Source: Candidatus Hydrothermus pacificus (GTDB lineage: Bacteria > Hydrothermota > Hydrothermia > Hydrothermales > Hydrothermaceae). From it: a stretch of DNA of 64,000 bases. Position numbers and translations under genes: made by a program. The stretch lies in NCBI GenBank assembly GCA_002011615.1, contig MTOH01000013.1, positions 1-64,000 on the forward strand. Reading direction: 5' to 3'. A model generated the notes under the pieces. It had not been told where the DNA came from and ran no database searches. It saw only the letters and a list, made by a program, of their open reading frames with translations. Shown here one piece after another: positions 24,983 through 38,877 of the stretch (position 1 is its first letter; every line of letters starts with the position of its first letter).

Positions 24983-26800
24983 ATGAAAAAAATTAAAAGA
25001 CTTGGTGAAATGCTTATTGAAGAGGGAGTATTAAAGGAAGAGGACTTAGAAAGGGCTCTTGAATACCAGAAGGAGAATGGTAAAAGACTTGGTTCAGCCC
25101 TTTTAGACCTGGGACTTGTAACTGAAAAAGACATACTTAAAGTTCTTTCTAAACAGTTTAATGTTCCTGTTGCCACTAAAAAACAACTTGATAATATACC
25201 TGAGGATGTTGTAAAACTTGTCCCTCCTGATGTTGCCGGTAGATATGAAGTTGTTCCTGTTGCCAGAAAAGGTGGGAGTTTGATTCTTGGTATGGTTAAT
25301 CCCCTTGACCAGTTTGCAATAGATGATGTTAAGTTCATTACAGGACTTGAAGTTATTCCTGTGGTGAGCCTTGAAGAGAACATAAAAGATGCCCTTAAAA
25401 AATACTATAATATTGAAGACATGATGGATACTATTGCCAGAATTGATAAGCATGCAAATATTGAAGTGATGGGTAAAGGAGGCATTGCTTCAGCTTCTGA
25501 AACTTCTCTTGGTGTTGCAGGAACAGAGGAAGATGAAGTTATAAAGGCTCTGATTGAGGGGCAGGATATAGGTGTTGAAGGTGTCCCCCAGGTTGAAGAA
25601 GAAGAAATAAGTGATATAATGGCAGAGGTTGAGAGCGGTCCTATTGTGAAGCTTGTGAATACAGTGATCTCTGATGCTGTTAGAAGAGGAGCTTCTGATA
25701 TTCATATAGAACCCTATGAGAGAGATGTTAGAGTCAGATACAGGATAGATGGGATACTGCATGAAATTTTCAAGAGGCCAAAGAAGTTTGCTGCCCCTAT
25801 GGTGGCTCGAGTTAAAATTATGGCTAAAATGAAACTGGAGGAGAAAAGAAAGCCTCAAGATGGTAGAATACGAGTGAGAATGGGAAATAAAATGATTGAC
25901 CTGAGAATTGCAACAGTTCCAACTGTGTTTGGAGAGAAAGTTGCAATAAGGGTTCTGGACAGAAGTCAGATTCCTTTAAAGCTTGAACTACTCGGCTTTG
26001 AACCTGAATCCCTTCAGGTCTTTAAAAAGGCAATAAAGAATCCCAATGGGATAGTGCTTGTGACAGGTCCTACAGGTTGTGGAAAAACCACCACCCTGTA
26101 TGCTGCTCTTACAGAGTTGAATTCTATTGAAGTGAATATATCAACCGTTGAAGACCCTGTTGAATTTACGCTTATGGGGGTTAATCAGGTTCAGGTAAAA
26201 GAGGAAGTAGGGATGACTTTTGCTTCAGGATTAAAAGCTTTCCTCAGGCAGGACCCTGATATAATAATGGTCGGAGAAATAAGAGATATAGAGACTGCAG
26301 AAATTGCAATAAGAGCTTCTTTGACAGGTCATCTCGTTTTATCCACAGTTCATACAAATACTGCCTCTGCAACTGTTACCAGGCTAATCAATATGGATAT
26401 AGAACCTTTCCTGATTGCATCAACATTACTTGTTGTAAGTTCTCAAAGGCTTGTTAGAAAGCTGTGTGACCACTGTAAGACGCCTTATACTCCTGAAAAA
26501 TCAATACTGTATGATTTAAGTCCTGAACCTGAGGAGGTATTTAAGGGAACTACGTTTTATAAGGGAGCAGGCTGTAAAAAATGTCACGGGACAGGTTACA
26601 AAGGAAGAGCAGGGCTTTTTGAGGTTTTGTCTATTACGAAAAGGATGAGAGAATTGATACTTGAAAAAGCTCCCACCCATGTTATTGAAAAGGCGGCTAT
26701 TGAAGAAGGTATGATTACCCTTCGAGAGGCAGGTATAAGGAAAATAAAGGAAGGGATTACAACCCCTGAAGAAATTATAAAAGAAACGAGGATGGAATAA
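24983..26800 (+). CDS. pilB: Type IV pilus assembly ATPase PilB (copy 1)
   Basis: 605 residues. The N-terminus has two consecutive MshEN-type motifs (RLGEMLIEEG...L...Q, then RLGSALLDLG...L..Q), the pattern that binds c-di-GMP in MshE and some PilB proteins. The ATPase core has Walker A GPTGCGKTTTLY (about 360), an Asp box, Walker B DIIMVGEIRD and the His box LTGHLVLSTVHTNT. A four-cysteine zinc element (CDHC...CKKC) and the GLFEVLSI end complete a normal PilB. Walker A has Cys where Ser is usual. It powers pilus extension from the cytoplasmic face. It is followed after one base by a second PilB and then PilT. Confidence 0.94.
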   Translation: MKKIKRLGEMLIEEGVLKEEDLERALEYQKENGKRLGSALLDLGLVTEKDILKVLSKQFNVPVATKKQLDNIPEDVVKLVPPDVAGRYEVVPVARKGGSLILGMVNPLDQFAIDDVKFITGLEVIPVVSLEENIKDALKKYYNIEDMMDTIARIDKHANIEVMGKGGIASASETSLGVAGTEEDEVIKALIEGQDIGVEGVPQVEEEEISDIMAEVESGPIVKLVNTVISDAVRRGASDIHIEPYERDVRVRYRIDGILHEIFKRPKKFAAPMVARVKIMAKMKLEEKRKPQDGRIRVRMGNKMIDLRIATVPTVFGEKVAIRVLDRSQIPLKLELLGFEPESLQVFKKAIKNPNGIVLVTGPTGCGKTTTLYAALTELNSIEVNISTVEDPVEFTLMGVNQVQVKEEVGMTFASGLKAFLRQDPDIIMVGEIRDIETAEIAIRASLTGHLVLSTVHTNTASATVTRLINMDIEPFLIASTLLVVSSQRLVRKLCDHCKTPYTPEKSILYDLSPEPEEVFKGTTFYKGAGCKKCHGTGYKGRAGLFEVLSITKRMRELILEKAPTHVIEKAAIEEGMITLREAGIRKIKEGITTPEEIIKETRME

Positions 26801-26801
26801 A

Positions 26802-28526
26802 ATGGCTTTCAGAATAGGTGAAATGCTTGTTAAAGAGGGACTTATTACTAAGGAAGACCTGGAAAAGGCTTTAGAAGAACAGAAGGGCACAGGTAAAAAG
26901 CTTGGTTCAACCCTGGTTGAAATGGGATTAATTGATGAAAAGACTCTTGTTAAATTTTTATCAAAACAGTTAGGAGTTCCACCTGTTGACATTTCTACTT
27001 TAAAAACAATTCCGGATGATGTTTTATCACTTATTCCTGCCGAGACCGCCTATAGATATCAGATTTTACCCCTTGGCAGGAAGGGTAACACTCTGTTTAT
27101 TGCAATGGTTGACCCCACAAATGTTATTGCGATAGATGAAATAAAATTTTTAACAGGTCTGGAAGTTGCTTCTGCAGTTGCCCTTGAATCCGCTCTTAAT
27201 GAAGCTCTTAAAAAGTTTTACCCGGAAATGGAAACTATTATTACTTCAACAAAAAGAGAAGAGGAGGATGAAAGTGAAATAGAGACAGTTATAGAGGATT
27301 TTGAATTTATGGATACAGAGATTGAAGAGGAAAAGCCTGAGGACCTCAAAAGACTTGGAGAGGATACCACTGTTACAAAGCTGGTCAACCATATAATATT
27401 TCAGGCAGTTAGTCTTGGTGCTTCAGATATTCATATAGAACCCTATGAAAGGACATTGAGAGTTAGATACAGGATAGACGGAGTCCTGAGAGAGGTTATG
27501 ACCCCGCCCTATTATATGAAGGCAGGTGTTGTCTCAAGAGTTAAATTGCTTTCAGAGATGGATATAGCCGAGAGAAGAAAACCCCAGGATGGTAGAATTA
27601 ATATGAAAGTGGATAATAAAGTGATAGATTTTAGAGTTTCAGTTATCCCAACCGTTTATGGAGAGAAGGTTGTTATGAGGATTCTTGATAAATCCGGTCT
27701 CCAGCTTGACCTTACAAAACTCGGTTTTGAGACAGATGACCTTGAAAGATTTGAAAAGGCAATAAGGTCGCCTTATGGCATTATACTTGTTACAGGACCC
27801 ACAGGTAGTGGAAAAACAACCACTCTTTACTCTGCACTCTCTACAATAAATACGCCTGATAAACAGATAATAACTGTTGAAGACCCTGTGGAGTATAACA
27901 TAGAGGGAATTAATCAGGTTCAGGTGAATAGAGAGGTGGGTCTTGACTTTGCAGAGGCATTGAGAGCTTTTTTAAGGCAATCTCCTGATGTAATACTTGT
28001 TGGAGAAATAAGGGATAATGAAACCGCTGAAATAGCTATAAGAGCAGCACTTACAGGACATCTGGTTTTTTCAACAATTCATACAAATGATGCACCCACA
28101 ACCATAGATAGACTTATAGATTTAGGGATAAAACCCTATCTGATTGCATCCGCAGTGATATTGATACAGGCTCAGAGACTTGTTAGAAAGATATGCAAGA
28201 ATTGTATTGAGGAAATAGAATATGATGAGAAGATAATAAGGGAACTGAGCATAGAAGATGAAATTCTTAAAGATATGAAGTTCTTTAAAGGCAGGGGGTG
28301 TGAGGTATGTGGTAGAACAGGATATAAAGGCAGGATAGCTATATTTGAAATAATGCCTATAACTCCGAAATTGCGAGAGCTTATTTTGAATGAAGCTTCT
28401 TCTGATGAGATAAGAGAGGCTGCAAGGGAAGAAGGGATGCGCACTCTAAGAGAGGATGGTATACTTAAAATTAAGAAGGGTATTACAACGGCTGAGGAAG
28501 TTTTAAGGATAACAACAGAGTTTTAA
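26802..28526 (+). CDS. Type IV pilus assembly ATPase PilB (copy 2)
   Basis: 574 residues, a clear paralogue of the preceding gene with the same domain order. There are two MshEN-type c-di-GMP motifs (RIGEMLVKEG..., KLGSTLVEMG...), Walker A GPTGSGKTTTLY (about 331), Walker B DVILVGEIRD, His box LTGHLVFSTIHTND and a CKNC...CEVC zinc element. The linker between the N-domain and the ATPase core is shorter and more acidic than in copy 1. Both copies keep all catalytic motifs. They may drive different pili, form a mixed hexamer or act under different conditions; a GspE role is also possible. Confidence 0.93.
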   Translation: MAFRIGEMLVKEGLITKEDLEKALEEQKGTGKKLGSTLVEMGLIDEKTLVKFLSKQLGVPPVDISTLKTIPDDVLSLIPAETAYRYQILPLGRKGNTLFIAMVDPTNVIAIDEIKFLTGLEVASAVALESALNEALKKFYPEMETIITSTKREEEDESEIETVIEDFEFMDTEIEEEKPEDLKRLGEDTTVTKLVNHIIFQAVSLGASDIHIEPYERTLRVRYRIDGVLREVMTPPYYMKAGVVSRVKLLSEMDIAERRKPQDGRINMKVDNKVIDFRVSVIPTVYGEKVVMRILDKSGLQLDLTKLGFETDDLERFEKAIRSPYGIILVTGPTGSGKTTTLYSALSTINTPDKQIITVEDPVEYNIEGINQVQVNREVGLDFAEALRAFLRQSPDVILVGEIRDNETAEIAIRAALTGHLVFSTIHTNDAPTTIDRLIDLGIKPYLIASAVILIQAQRLVRKICKNCIEEIEYDEKIIRELSIEDEILKDMKFFKGRGCEVCGRTGYKGRIAIFEIMPITPKLRELILNEASSDEIREAAREEGMRTLREDGILKIKKGITTAEEVLRITTEF

Positions 28527-28548
28527 AAAATTTTATAGGAGGTGTAAA

Positions 28549-29625
28549 ATGCCTGTAACAATGAAGCAACTTTTAGAGGAGATGGTGCACAGGGGAGCAA
28601 CAGACCTGCATATCTCAGCAGGTGCACCTCCCCTTTTCAGAATAGATGGAATTCTTGTTCCTTCAAATTATGATATTTTGACAAAAGAAGAGGCACAGCA
28701 ACTTGTATATTCTGTTATGACAGAAGAACAGAAGAAAAAACTTGAGGAAGAATGGGAGGTTGATTTTTCTTTCGGTATCACAGGACTTTCAAGATTCAGG
28801 GCAAATTCCTACAGACAGAGAGGTTCTGTCTCAATTGCTATAAGAACAATACCTTATAAGATAAGAAGTTTTGCGGAACTCGGTTTACCTCCTGTAGTTG
28901 AGGAACTGGCAACAAGGCATAAAGGACTTATTCTCGTTACAGGTCCTACAGGTCATGGAAAATCCACAACTCTTGCATCTATTATTGAAAAGATAAACAA
29001 TGAAAGAAGATGTCATATTCTTACAATAGAGGACCCTATTGAATATCTTTTTGGAAACAAAAAAGCATACATAACACAGAGACAGGTGGAATCCGATACA
29101 AAGACTTTTGGAAGAGCTTTGAAATATGCTCTCAGACAGGACCCGGATGTTGTGATGGTAGGTGAGATGAGAGACCTTGAGACAATATCTGCAGCACTTA
29201 CTATTTCCGAAACAGGACACCTTACCCTTGCAACTCTTCATACCAACTCAGCAGTGGAATCCATAAACAGAATAATAGATGTTTTTCCTCCTCACCAGCA
29301 ACAGCAGGTTAGAACTCAGCTTGCTTTTGTTTTACTTGGAGTTGTTACTCAGTCACTTTTACCCAGAGTAGGTGGTGGAAGAGTTCTTGCATGTGAAGTC
29401 CTTGTTGCAACTCCTGCAGTCCGTGCAATGATAAGGGATAACAAAGCTCACCAGATTTATTCATTAATGCAGGCGGGGCAGAAATACGGTATGCAGACCA
29501 TGAATCAATCTCTATATAAGCTTTACATGCAGAGGAGAATAACTCTGGAGACAGCTCTTTCTTTTTCAAGGGACCCCGAGGAACTGGAAAGAATGATAAG
29601 AGAAAAATCAACAGTTGTTAAATAG
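28549..29625 (+). CDS. pilT: Pilus retraction ATPase PilT
   Basis: 358 residues, typical PilT size. It starts with a PAS-like N-domain (GATDLHISAGAPPLFRIDG) and continues with Walker A GPTGHGKSTT (about 133-142), Asp box ILTIEDPIEY, Walker B DVVMVGEMRD, and the PilT His box SETGHLTLATLHTNSA. It lacks the zinc cysteines of PilB, as expected. It has a good ribosome site (AGGAGGTG) and follows the two pilB genes by 22 bases. It disassembles pili to give retraction and twitching. Confidence 0.95.
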   Translation: MPVTMKQLLEEMVHRGATDLHISAGAPPLFRIDGILVPSNYDILTKEEAQQLVYSVMTEEQKKKLEEEWEVDFSFGITGLSRFRANSYRQRGSVSIAIRTIPYKIRSFAELGLPPVVEELATRHKGLILVTGPTGHGKSTTLASIIEKINNERRCHILTIEDPIEYLFGNKKAYITQRQVESDTKTFGRALKYALRQDPDVVMVGEMRDLETISAALTISETGHLTLATLHTNSAVESINRIIDVFPPHQQQQVRTQLAFVLLGVVTQSLLPRVGGGRVLACEVLVATPAVRAMIRDNKAHQIYSLMQAGQKYGMQTMNQSLYKLYMQRRITLETALSFSRDPEELERMIREKSTVVK

Positions 29626-29633
29626 AATATAGT

Positions 29634-31878
29634 TTGATAACATCACATTTAGAGAAATTAGTTCTTTCACTGAGTTCAAAGGTTGAAAATGTCTCAAATC
29701 AATGGAGCGAGGAAGAAATACAGATACTTAAAAAATTTTTCTTGGAAAAATATAAGGAGAAAGCAGAGTTTCTTTTTGAAAACAGTAAGCCGAGAATTTT
29801 TGTTATTGAAAATGATAGAGATTTTAAAACTCTGAGAGAGGCGCTCGAACATTTTCTTAATAATGCCGAAAGCATATCTGAAAGGGAAAGATTTATCTAT
29901 CTTTTATTTGTCTCTAAATTGAGATTTATTAAATTCAAGGAAGAAATTCCAGAAGAATATATAGAGGATATTTTAAACCTGTTCAACGATAATATTCTTA
30001 AAAAGATTTCCCATTCTATTTTAAAGATGAAACACTATATTGGCAGGAAGGAAAGTGTGACTGAGAATCTGATAGAAAAGCTGGACAGAAAATATCAAAA
30101 TCTCTTAAAGATATTCCATACCTTCTATGTGGATGTCAACTTTAGTAATCTTTGCACCCTTGAAAAAGAGTATCTTAATAGATATTTAAGGGGTTTTACA
30201 ATTCCTGATAAATACCAGGATAAATTTAAAAAGGAATGGGAAAGAGCGAATAAAACATGGAAGGAAGATGAAGCTTATTTAAAAAATCTGGAGTTACAGG
30301 AGAAAAAGCTTCTAGACGATTTAAAAGAGAGTGCAAATATAGAAATTGGTGATTTCAGCAAAGAACTGCGAAATTTACTATTAAAAGATAAATTTAACCT
30401 TTTACTTCCCTATATAAAAGAAAAGACTGCGAAGTGGTTGAGGTCATTTGGTATAATTCTGAGAGATTATGAATCTCTACAGAAAGTTAAAAAAGATTAT
30501 GAAGATAGATTGAAGAGAAATATTTTTAAAGATAAATTCAGCCCTCTTTTGCCCACCCCTGATGTTTTGATTAAAGAATGGGAGGAAGCGAAACCCCTGC
30601 TTTTAAAGAGAGATGCAAAGACTACAAAAGCCCTGGAACAGATATTTTTTGAGTACTATATGCAGAAGAAAAAAGAAGGAGCGGATTTTGTTTTTCTTGA
30701 AAATTTTGTGAAAAAAGGCTTTTTATCTGCTCAACTTGATGTTGATACTTTTGAAAAAGAACTGTCCTATTTTATGGATGAGGTATTCATACCCCATGTG
30801 ACAGGTTCCTATCTGATTAACCAGGTTTATATAATACCTGATGAGATGGATGAAGGTAAAGAAAAGGATTTATCTTACTGGATAACCTTTAAAAAGTTAC
30901 CAAAGGGAGAGTACTATATAGCAGGTGATATGGAAAATTTAAGAGTTGAATTCCCTTTAAAGATTGATAAAGCAGATTTCCCTGTCAGGTTTAAAGAGGT
31001 AGTTTGTGTCCTGGTTTATGATATAAGAGGTTCAACTTTTATGTCATTAAGACTGAAAGACCCTGTGAAAGAACTGTCAATAAAAAACCAGTTCAGCAAG
31101 GAAATCTTGCAGGTGATTAAAAAATATGGTGGGTTTCCACTAAAAGATTTAGGCGATGGAGGAGTTGTTCTTTTTGCCGGAAACTCAAAAGAAATCTTTG
31201 AGGAGATTTTTGAGGAGGCTTTTCTACCAAAAGGCAGGAGTTTAAGGATTCCCAAGCTTTTTGAAAAAGAGGTAAAGGTTCTGCCCTCTGAGGATACCGC
31301 AACTCGCGCAATACTCTGTGCAAGAGATATGTACAGGAAATCTTTTGACTTTATAAGAGATAAATACTCAAAATACAGGGATTGGTTTCCTGATGTTGTG
31401 GAAAATTATCCTCCCCTTAAAGCTCTTTTTCGCCTTGGTATAGGAATTGCCGGAGGAAAACCGGGTAAGCATATCCATATAGATTACAACAGCTTTGGAG
31501 ATATAGATGCATCAGGTTCTATAATAAATGTGGCGAATTTGCTTGCTCAGGGCAAAAATCCCATCACTTCTCTGATTTATGTTGATTCTACTACATTTTT
31601 CTCTTTTCTTATGAATTCTTCAGAGTGGGATATTGAATGTGAAGAAGAGAGTATATTTGATAGAGTCAGGTTTTATCTCAATAATTTTGATGATTTCTGG
31701 GTTTACGATTTTCCTTTAAGAGAAATAAAGGTAAAAATAAGAGGGACTGATTTGCTTGACCAGCCAGAGAAAGAAAAAGGACTTTTATTACAGGTCCCTG
31801 ATGAGCTGGAGATTGGAGATGATGATGAGTTTATTGTTAAAAATCATCCTGTGAAACTTGTTTATGAGGTGGAGCCTT

Positions 31879-31895
<17 letters not shown>
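29634..31895 (+). CDS. Large protein with C-terminal class III cyclase-like domain
   Basis: 753 residues, apparently starting at TTG 29634, since no closer ATG fits. The first 450 residues are helical with coiled-coil character and have no domain I recognise. From about 455 a class III cyclase domain follows: VLVYDIRGSTFMS and LKDLGDGGVVLFAG keep both metal-site aspartates and the Lys before GD. The final motif reads SIINVANLL, with Asn but without the Arg of VNxAxRL. It may be a weak or altered cyclase, or a nucleotide sensor. It lies eight bases after pilT and overlaps the GGDEF gene, so it likely belongs to pilus regulation. Confidence 0.75.
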
Positions 31896-35368
<3,473 letters not shown>

Positions 35369-35369
35369 G

Positions 35370-35711
35370 CTATCTCAAACTTTTTATTTCAGGGAACCAC
35401 CTTGAGTCTTTACATTTGAGCCATTTTAAAGATATACCGAATTCTCTTGATATCTTCTGCAAAACCTTTTCAGGAACTTTCTCTCCAGATTTTTCATATT
35501 TTTTATACTTTTTTAAAGGAATTTTAAGTTTTTTTGCCATCTCTTCTTCATTTAATCCGAGCATGCATCTTAAAACCCATAGTCTCAAGTTTGTATTTTC
35601 CTTTTCCTCAATCACAAGGTTTTTGAAATAGACCTCAGGAGTGTGTATATTTTCAATAAACTTTCTCAGATATTCCATTGTCAAAAGCCTGTAAGTAACC
35701 TTATCTTTCAT
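35370..35711 (-). CDS. HTH (XRE-like) protein, possible antitoxin
   Basis: 113 residues. The middle holds an XRE-type helix-turn-helix (LNEEEMAKKLKIPLKKYKKYEKSG...VLQKISREFGISLKWL). The N-terminal 45 residues are of unknown type. It overlaps the preceding nucleotidyltransferase gene by 11 bases, so the two are probably co-expressed. The pairing resembles nucleotidyltransferase toxin-antitoxin modules, in which an HTH protein neutralises and represses. It is convergent with nadM, one base apart. Confidence 0.7.
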   Translation of the reverse strand: MKDKVTYRLLTMEYLRKFIENIHTPEVYFKNLVIEEKENTNLRLWVLRCMLGLNEEEMAKKLKIPLKKYKKYEKSGEKVPEKVLQKISREFGISLKWLKCKDSRWFPEIKSLR

Positions 35712-36186
35712 CGTGAAGTCTTTTAAGTTTTTCTATATCATCCAGATCTCTTAATCTACCTGCTTTCTTTTTCATTTTTAACAAATCTTCCAGCGAAACC
35801 ACTTTAATTTCTATATTTCTGAATCTCACCCTTTTTTTCTTTATCTTTCTATATTCATATTCTAAAAGAACATCAACAGAAATAAAAGGATTATAGGGAT
35901 GAATGAAGGTGAAAGTTTTTGCTCCTTTTTCTTTAATCCATATCTCTCTTTTTTCCTTATCTGCAAGATTTTCAGGGTTTTCCGGAACTCTTGGTTTAAA
36001 TTTGAGTTTTTCCATTAATTTAATAAATTTTTTCACATTCTGTATAGAAAGGTCAATCACTAAATCCAAGTCTTTTGTTAACCTTTCATATCCGTAGATT
36101 ACCACAGCGACACCTCCTGCAACTGCATATCTTATGTTCTCTTTTGAAAGTTCTCTCAGCACATCTATTATTCCGGGCTTTTTCAT
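35701..36186 (-). CDS. Nucleotidyltransferase-fold protein (AbiEii/MNT-like)
   Basis: 161 residues with the minimal nucleotidyltransferase core: AVAGGVAVVIYGYERLTKDLDLVID gives the GG turn and metal aspartates D39 and D41, and SVDVLLEYEY provides a third acidic strand. A C-terminal helical part (SLEDLLKMKKKAGRLRDLDD) matches proteins annotated as AbiEii-like or DUF6036 nucleotidyltransferases. Such proteins can be toxins that modify tRNA, or repair/transfer enzymes. A TAAAAT box lies six bases before the ATG, so it may be leaderless. Paired with the HTH gene downstream. Confidence 0.72.
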   Translation of the reverse strand: MKKPGIIDVLRELSKENIRYAVAGGVAVVIYGYERLTKDLDLVIDLSIQNVKKFIKLMEKLKFKPRVPENPENLADKEKREIWIKEKGAKTFTFIHPYNPFISVDVLLEYEYRKIKKKRVRFRNIEIKVVSLEDLLKMKKKAGRLRDLDDIEKLKRLHDER

Positions 36187-36262
36187 ATTTTTATTTTAAA
36201 GCAAAAAAATCTCTTTCTTTAATTAACTTCACTTAAAATAAAGTCTTTCTGCTATATAAATT

Positions 36263-38659
36263 TCAATCTATCTCAAAATCCAGAATTCCATTCCTCTCAA
36301 AAACTTTTATCCTGCCACCTTCTTTGATTTTACCCTCTATAATCATCTTTGCTATTTCATTTTCCACATATCTTGCAATAACTCTTCTTAAAGGTCTTGC
36401 ACCAAAGGAGGGGTCAAAGCCCCGCTGGGCAAGGAATTTCTTTGAGGATTCATCAAGTTCGATTGATATCCCTTTTTCCTGTAAGGATTCTTTTAAAGGT
36501 TCTATTGACAGGTCAACAATTTTGAGAATTTCTTTTTCTGTAAGGGGATTGAATATAACTATTTCATCAATTCTATTCAGAAACTCGGGCCTGAAATATC
36601 CTCTTAGTTCCCGCATCGCAGTTAAATATCTTTCTTCATAAGACTTTGAATTGTCTAAGAGTTTATCTCCTGCTATATTTGAAGTCATTATTATAACTGT
36701 ATTTCTGAAATCTACAATATGCCCCTGAGAATCAGTGAGTCTTCCCGCATCAAAAACCTGGAGAAGTATGTTAAAAACATCAGGGTGTGCCTTTTCTATT
36801 TCATCAAATAGTATTACCTGATAGGGTCTTCTCCTTACAGCCTCTGTTAATTGACCTCCTTTTTCATACCCTATGTACCCGGGAGGAGCACCTATAAGCC
36901 TTGAAACAGAGTGTTTTTCCATATATTCTGACATATCAATTCTTATAAGGGCATTCTCATCGTTAAATAGAAACCTTGCAAGCTGTCTTGTAAGATGGGT
37001 TTTACCCACTCCTGTAGGACCCAGGAATAAAAACACTCCTATGGGTCTATCTTTTCCTGATATTCCTGCTCTGTTTCTCCTTATTGCATCGGATAAGACT
37101 TCAATAGCCCTGTCCTGACCTATAACTCTTTTTTTGAGTTCCTCTTCCATCCTCAGCAGTTTTTGCACCTCCTCTTCAAGCAGATTATGGGCAGGTATTC
37201 CTGTCTGTTTTGAAACTATATAAGCAATATCATTTTCATCAACAACATCATCAACTCTTGTTTTGTTTTCCCATTCTTTTTTCTTCTCCTCAAATATTTT
37301 TTTGTAGTGGTCGAGTTTTTCCTTGATCTCTTTTGCCCTTTTATCATCACCATATTTAACCGCGATTTCACCTTCCTCTTCCAGTTTCTCAATTTCCTCT
37401 TTTAGAGATTTTAAATCCTGTGGCATCTCAGAGACCCTCATTTTTGTATAACTGCATGCCTCATCAAGAAGGTCTATTGCCTTATCAGGGAGTTTTCTAC
37501 CTGTGAGATACCTGTGAGAAAGTTTTGCAGATGCTATAAGAGCTTTATCAGTTATCCTGACTTTATGAAAACTCTCATACCTTTGTTTGAGCCCTTTGAG
37601 GATTTCTATTGTTTCATCAACAGTAGGTTCTCTAACATAGACAGGCTGAAACCTTCTTTCAAGAGCGCCATCCTTTTCTATATGTTCCCTGTATTCATCG
37701 AGTGTAGTTGCACCTATTACTCTTATTTCTCCAGATGCAAGAGAAGGTTTCAGCAGGTTTGCCGCATCCATCGCACCTTCAGCAGCACCTGCACCCACGA
37801 GCGTATGAATTTCATCAATGAATAAAATTATTTCATCTTTTCTTTTCTTAACCTCTTCAATAACAGCCTTTAATCTATCCTCAAATTCTCCTCTGAATTT
37901 ACTTCCTGCAAGAAGTGAGCCCATATCAAGCCCTAAAATTCTTTTATCTTTTAAAGGGTCAGGAACATCTTCAGCCACTATTTTTTGAGCTATTCCATAA
38001 ACGATTGCTGTTTTCCCGACTCCTGGTTCTCCTATTAAAACAGGATTATTCTTTGTTTTTCTCAAAAGCACCTGCATTACCCGTGTTATTTCTTCTCCTC
38101 TTCCTATAACAGGGTCAAGTTTTCCATCTTTTGCAAGTTTTGTAATATCAGTGGTATATCTTTCAAGTGCTTTATACTTTGTTTCAGCTGAAGGGTCGGT
38201 TACCCTCTGTGTTCCCCTTATCTCATAAAGTGCCTTATAAATCTTTTCTTTATCAATACCAAAATCTTTAAAGATTCTTCCTGTTTCACCATCCCCGATT
38301 TCCTGCATTGCAAGCAGGAAATGCTCCTGAGCTATGTAATCATCGTTCAGTCTTTTTGCTTCATCATCTGCAATCTCAAAAACTCTTTGAAGTCTCGGGG
38401 TTATGTAAATCTGGAGTGGAGCAGAGGAGTAAGTTTCAACAGAGGGCGTTCTTTTTAAAGCCCTTAAGAGCCTTTCCTTTAAAGTATAGGCAGGTATGTT
38501 TAATTTTTTAAAAATTTCAGAAACAACTCCTTCTTCCTGCTCAAGTAAGGTGTAAAAAAGGTGCTCTACATCGAGTTGCTGGTGTTTTAATTTTCCCAGT
38601 AAATCCTGTGCTTTTGCAATCGCCTCTTTTGCTCCATCAGTAAACCTGTCAATTCTCAT
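36263..38659 (-). CDS. Clp-family AAA+ unfoldase (ClpC-like middle domain, no ClpP loop)
   Basis: 798 residues: a double Clp N-domain, AAA1 ([28 protein letters not shown]), a short coiled middle domain (about 400-490) of ClpC rather than ClpB length, and AAA2 ([31 protein letters not shown]). In ClpA/ClpC a hydrophobic-Gly-Phe tripeptide between the AAA2 Walker B and sensor regions docks ClpP. I do not find one between [10 protein letters not shown] and the [11 protein letters not shown] stretch. It therefore probably works without ClpP as a disaggregase. A ribosome site GAGGTGAT precedes the ATG, and the promoter is well formed. Annotated here as ClpB/ClpC family without choosing a symbol. 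Confidence 0.9.
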   Translation of the reverse strand: MRIDRFTDGAKEAIAKAQDLLGKLKHQQLDVEHLFYTLLEQEEGVVSEIFKKLNIPAYTLKERLLRALKRTPSVETYSSAPLQIYITPRLQRVFEIADDEAKRLNDDYIAQEHFLLAMQEIGDGETGRIFKDFGIDKEKIYKALYEIRGTQRVTDPSAETKYKALERYTTDITKLAKDGKLDPVIGRGEEITRVMQVLLRKTKNNPVLIGEPGVGKTAIVYGIAQKIVAEDVPDPLKDKRILGLDMGSLLAGSKFRGEFEDRLKAVIEEVKKRKDEIILFIDEIHTLVGAGAAEGAMDAANLLKPSLASGEIRVIGATTLDEYREHIEKDGALERRFQPVYVREPTVDETIEILKGLKQRYESFHKVRITDKALIASAKLSHRYLTGRKLPDKAIDLLDEACSYTKMRVSEMPQDLKSLKEEIEKLEEEGEIAVKYGDDKRAKEIKEKLDHYKKIFEEKKKEWENKTRVDDVVDENDIAYIVSKQTGIPAHNLLEEEVQKLLRMEEELKKRVIGQDRAIEVLSDAIRRNRAGISGKDRPIGVFLFLGPTGVGKTHLTRQLARFLFNDENALIRIDMSEYMEKHSVSRLIGAPPGYIGYEKGGQLTEAVRRRPYQVILFDEIEKAHPDVFNILLQVFDAGRLTDSQGHIVDFRNTVIIMTSNIAGDKLLDNSKSYEERYLTAMRELRGYFRPEFLNRIDEIVIFNPLTEKEILKIVDLSIEPLKESLQEKGISIELDESSKKFLAQRGFDPSFGARPLRRVIARYVENEIAKMIIEGKIKEGGRIKVFERNGILDFEID

Positions 38660-38687
38660 TTTATCACCTCATCTTAAATTTTGCTAA

Positions 38688-38716
38688 AAAATACAGGGAA
38701 AACAAGGATTTGTCAA
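38688..38716 (-). promoter_or_regulatory. Promoter of the Clp gene
   Basis: Minus strand: TTGACA (38716-38711), 17-base spacer, TATTTT (38693-38688). The start codon is about 28 bases further with a ribosome site, so this transcript is leadered. No CIRCE element is seen. Confidence 0.6.
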
Positions 38717-38818
38717 GGGGACTTGAGAAGAAGCTTAAAATACATACATAACAGGTATAAATGAATCTATATTTTATCCCGTGTCACAATCTTTATACTG
38801 TATTAAAATTTTTTTAAT

Positions 38819-38848
38819 TTGCAAAAATATCTGTTAAAAAGTTAAAAT
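38819..38848 (+). promoter_or_regulatory. Possible promoter of the interrupted surface-protein gene
   Basis: TTGCAA (38819-38824), 18-base spacer, TAAAAT (38843-38848), about 29 bases before an ATG that has a strong AGGAGGTG ribosome site. The region is very AT-rich, so chance matches are likely. The rest of 38720-38820 shows nothing recognisable. Confidence 0.35.
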
Positions 38849-38877
38849 AAAAACTAAAAATATACAGGAGGTGTGAA

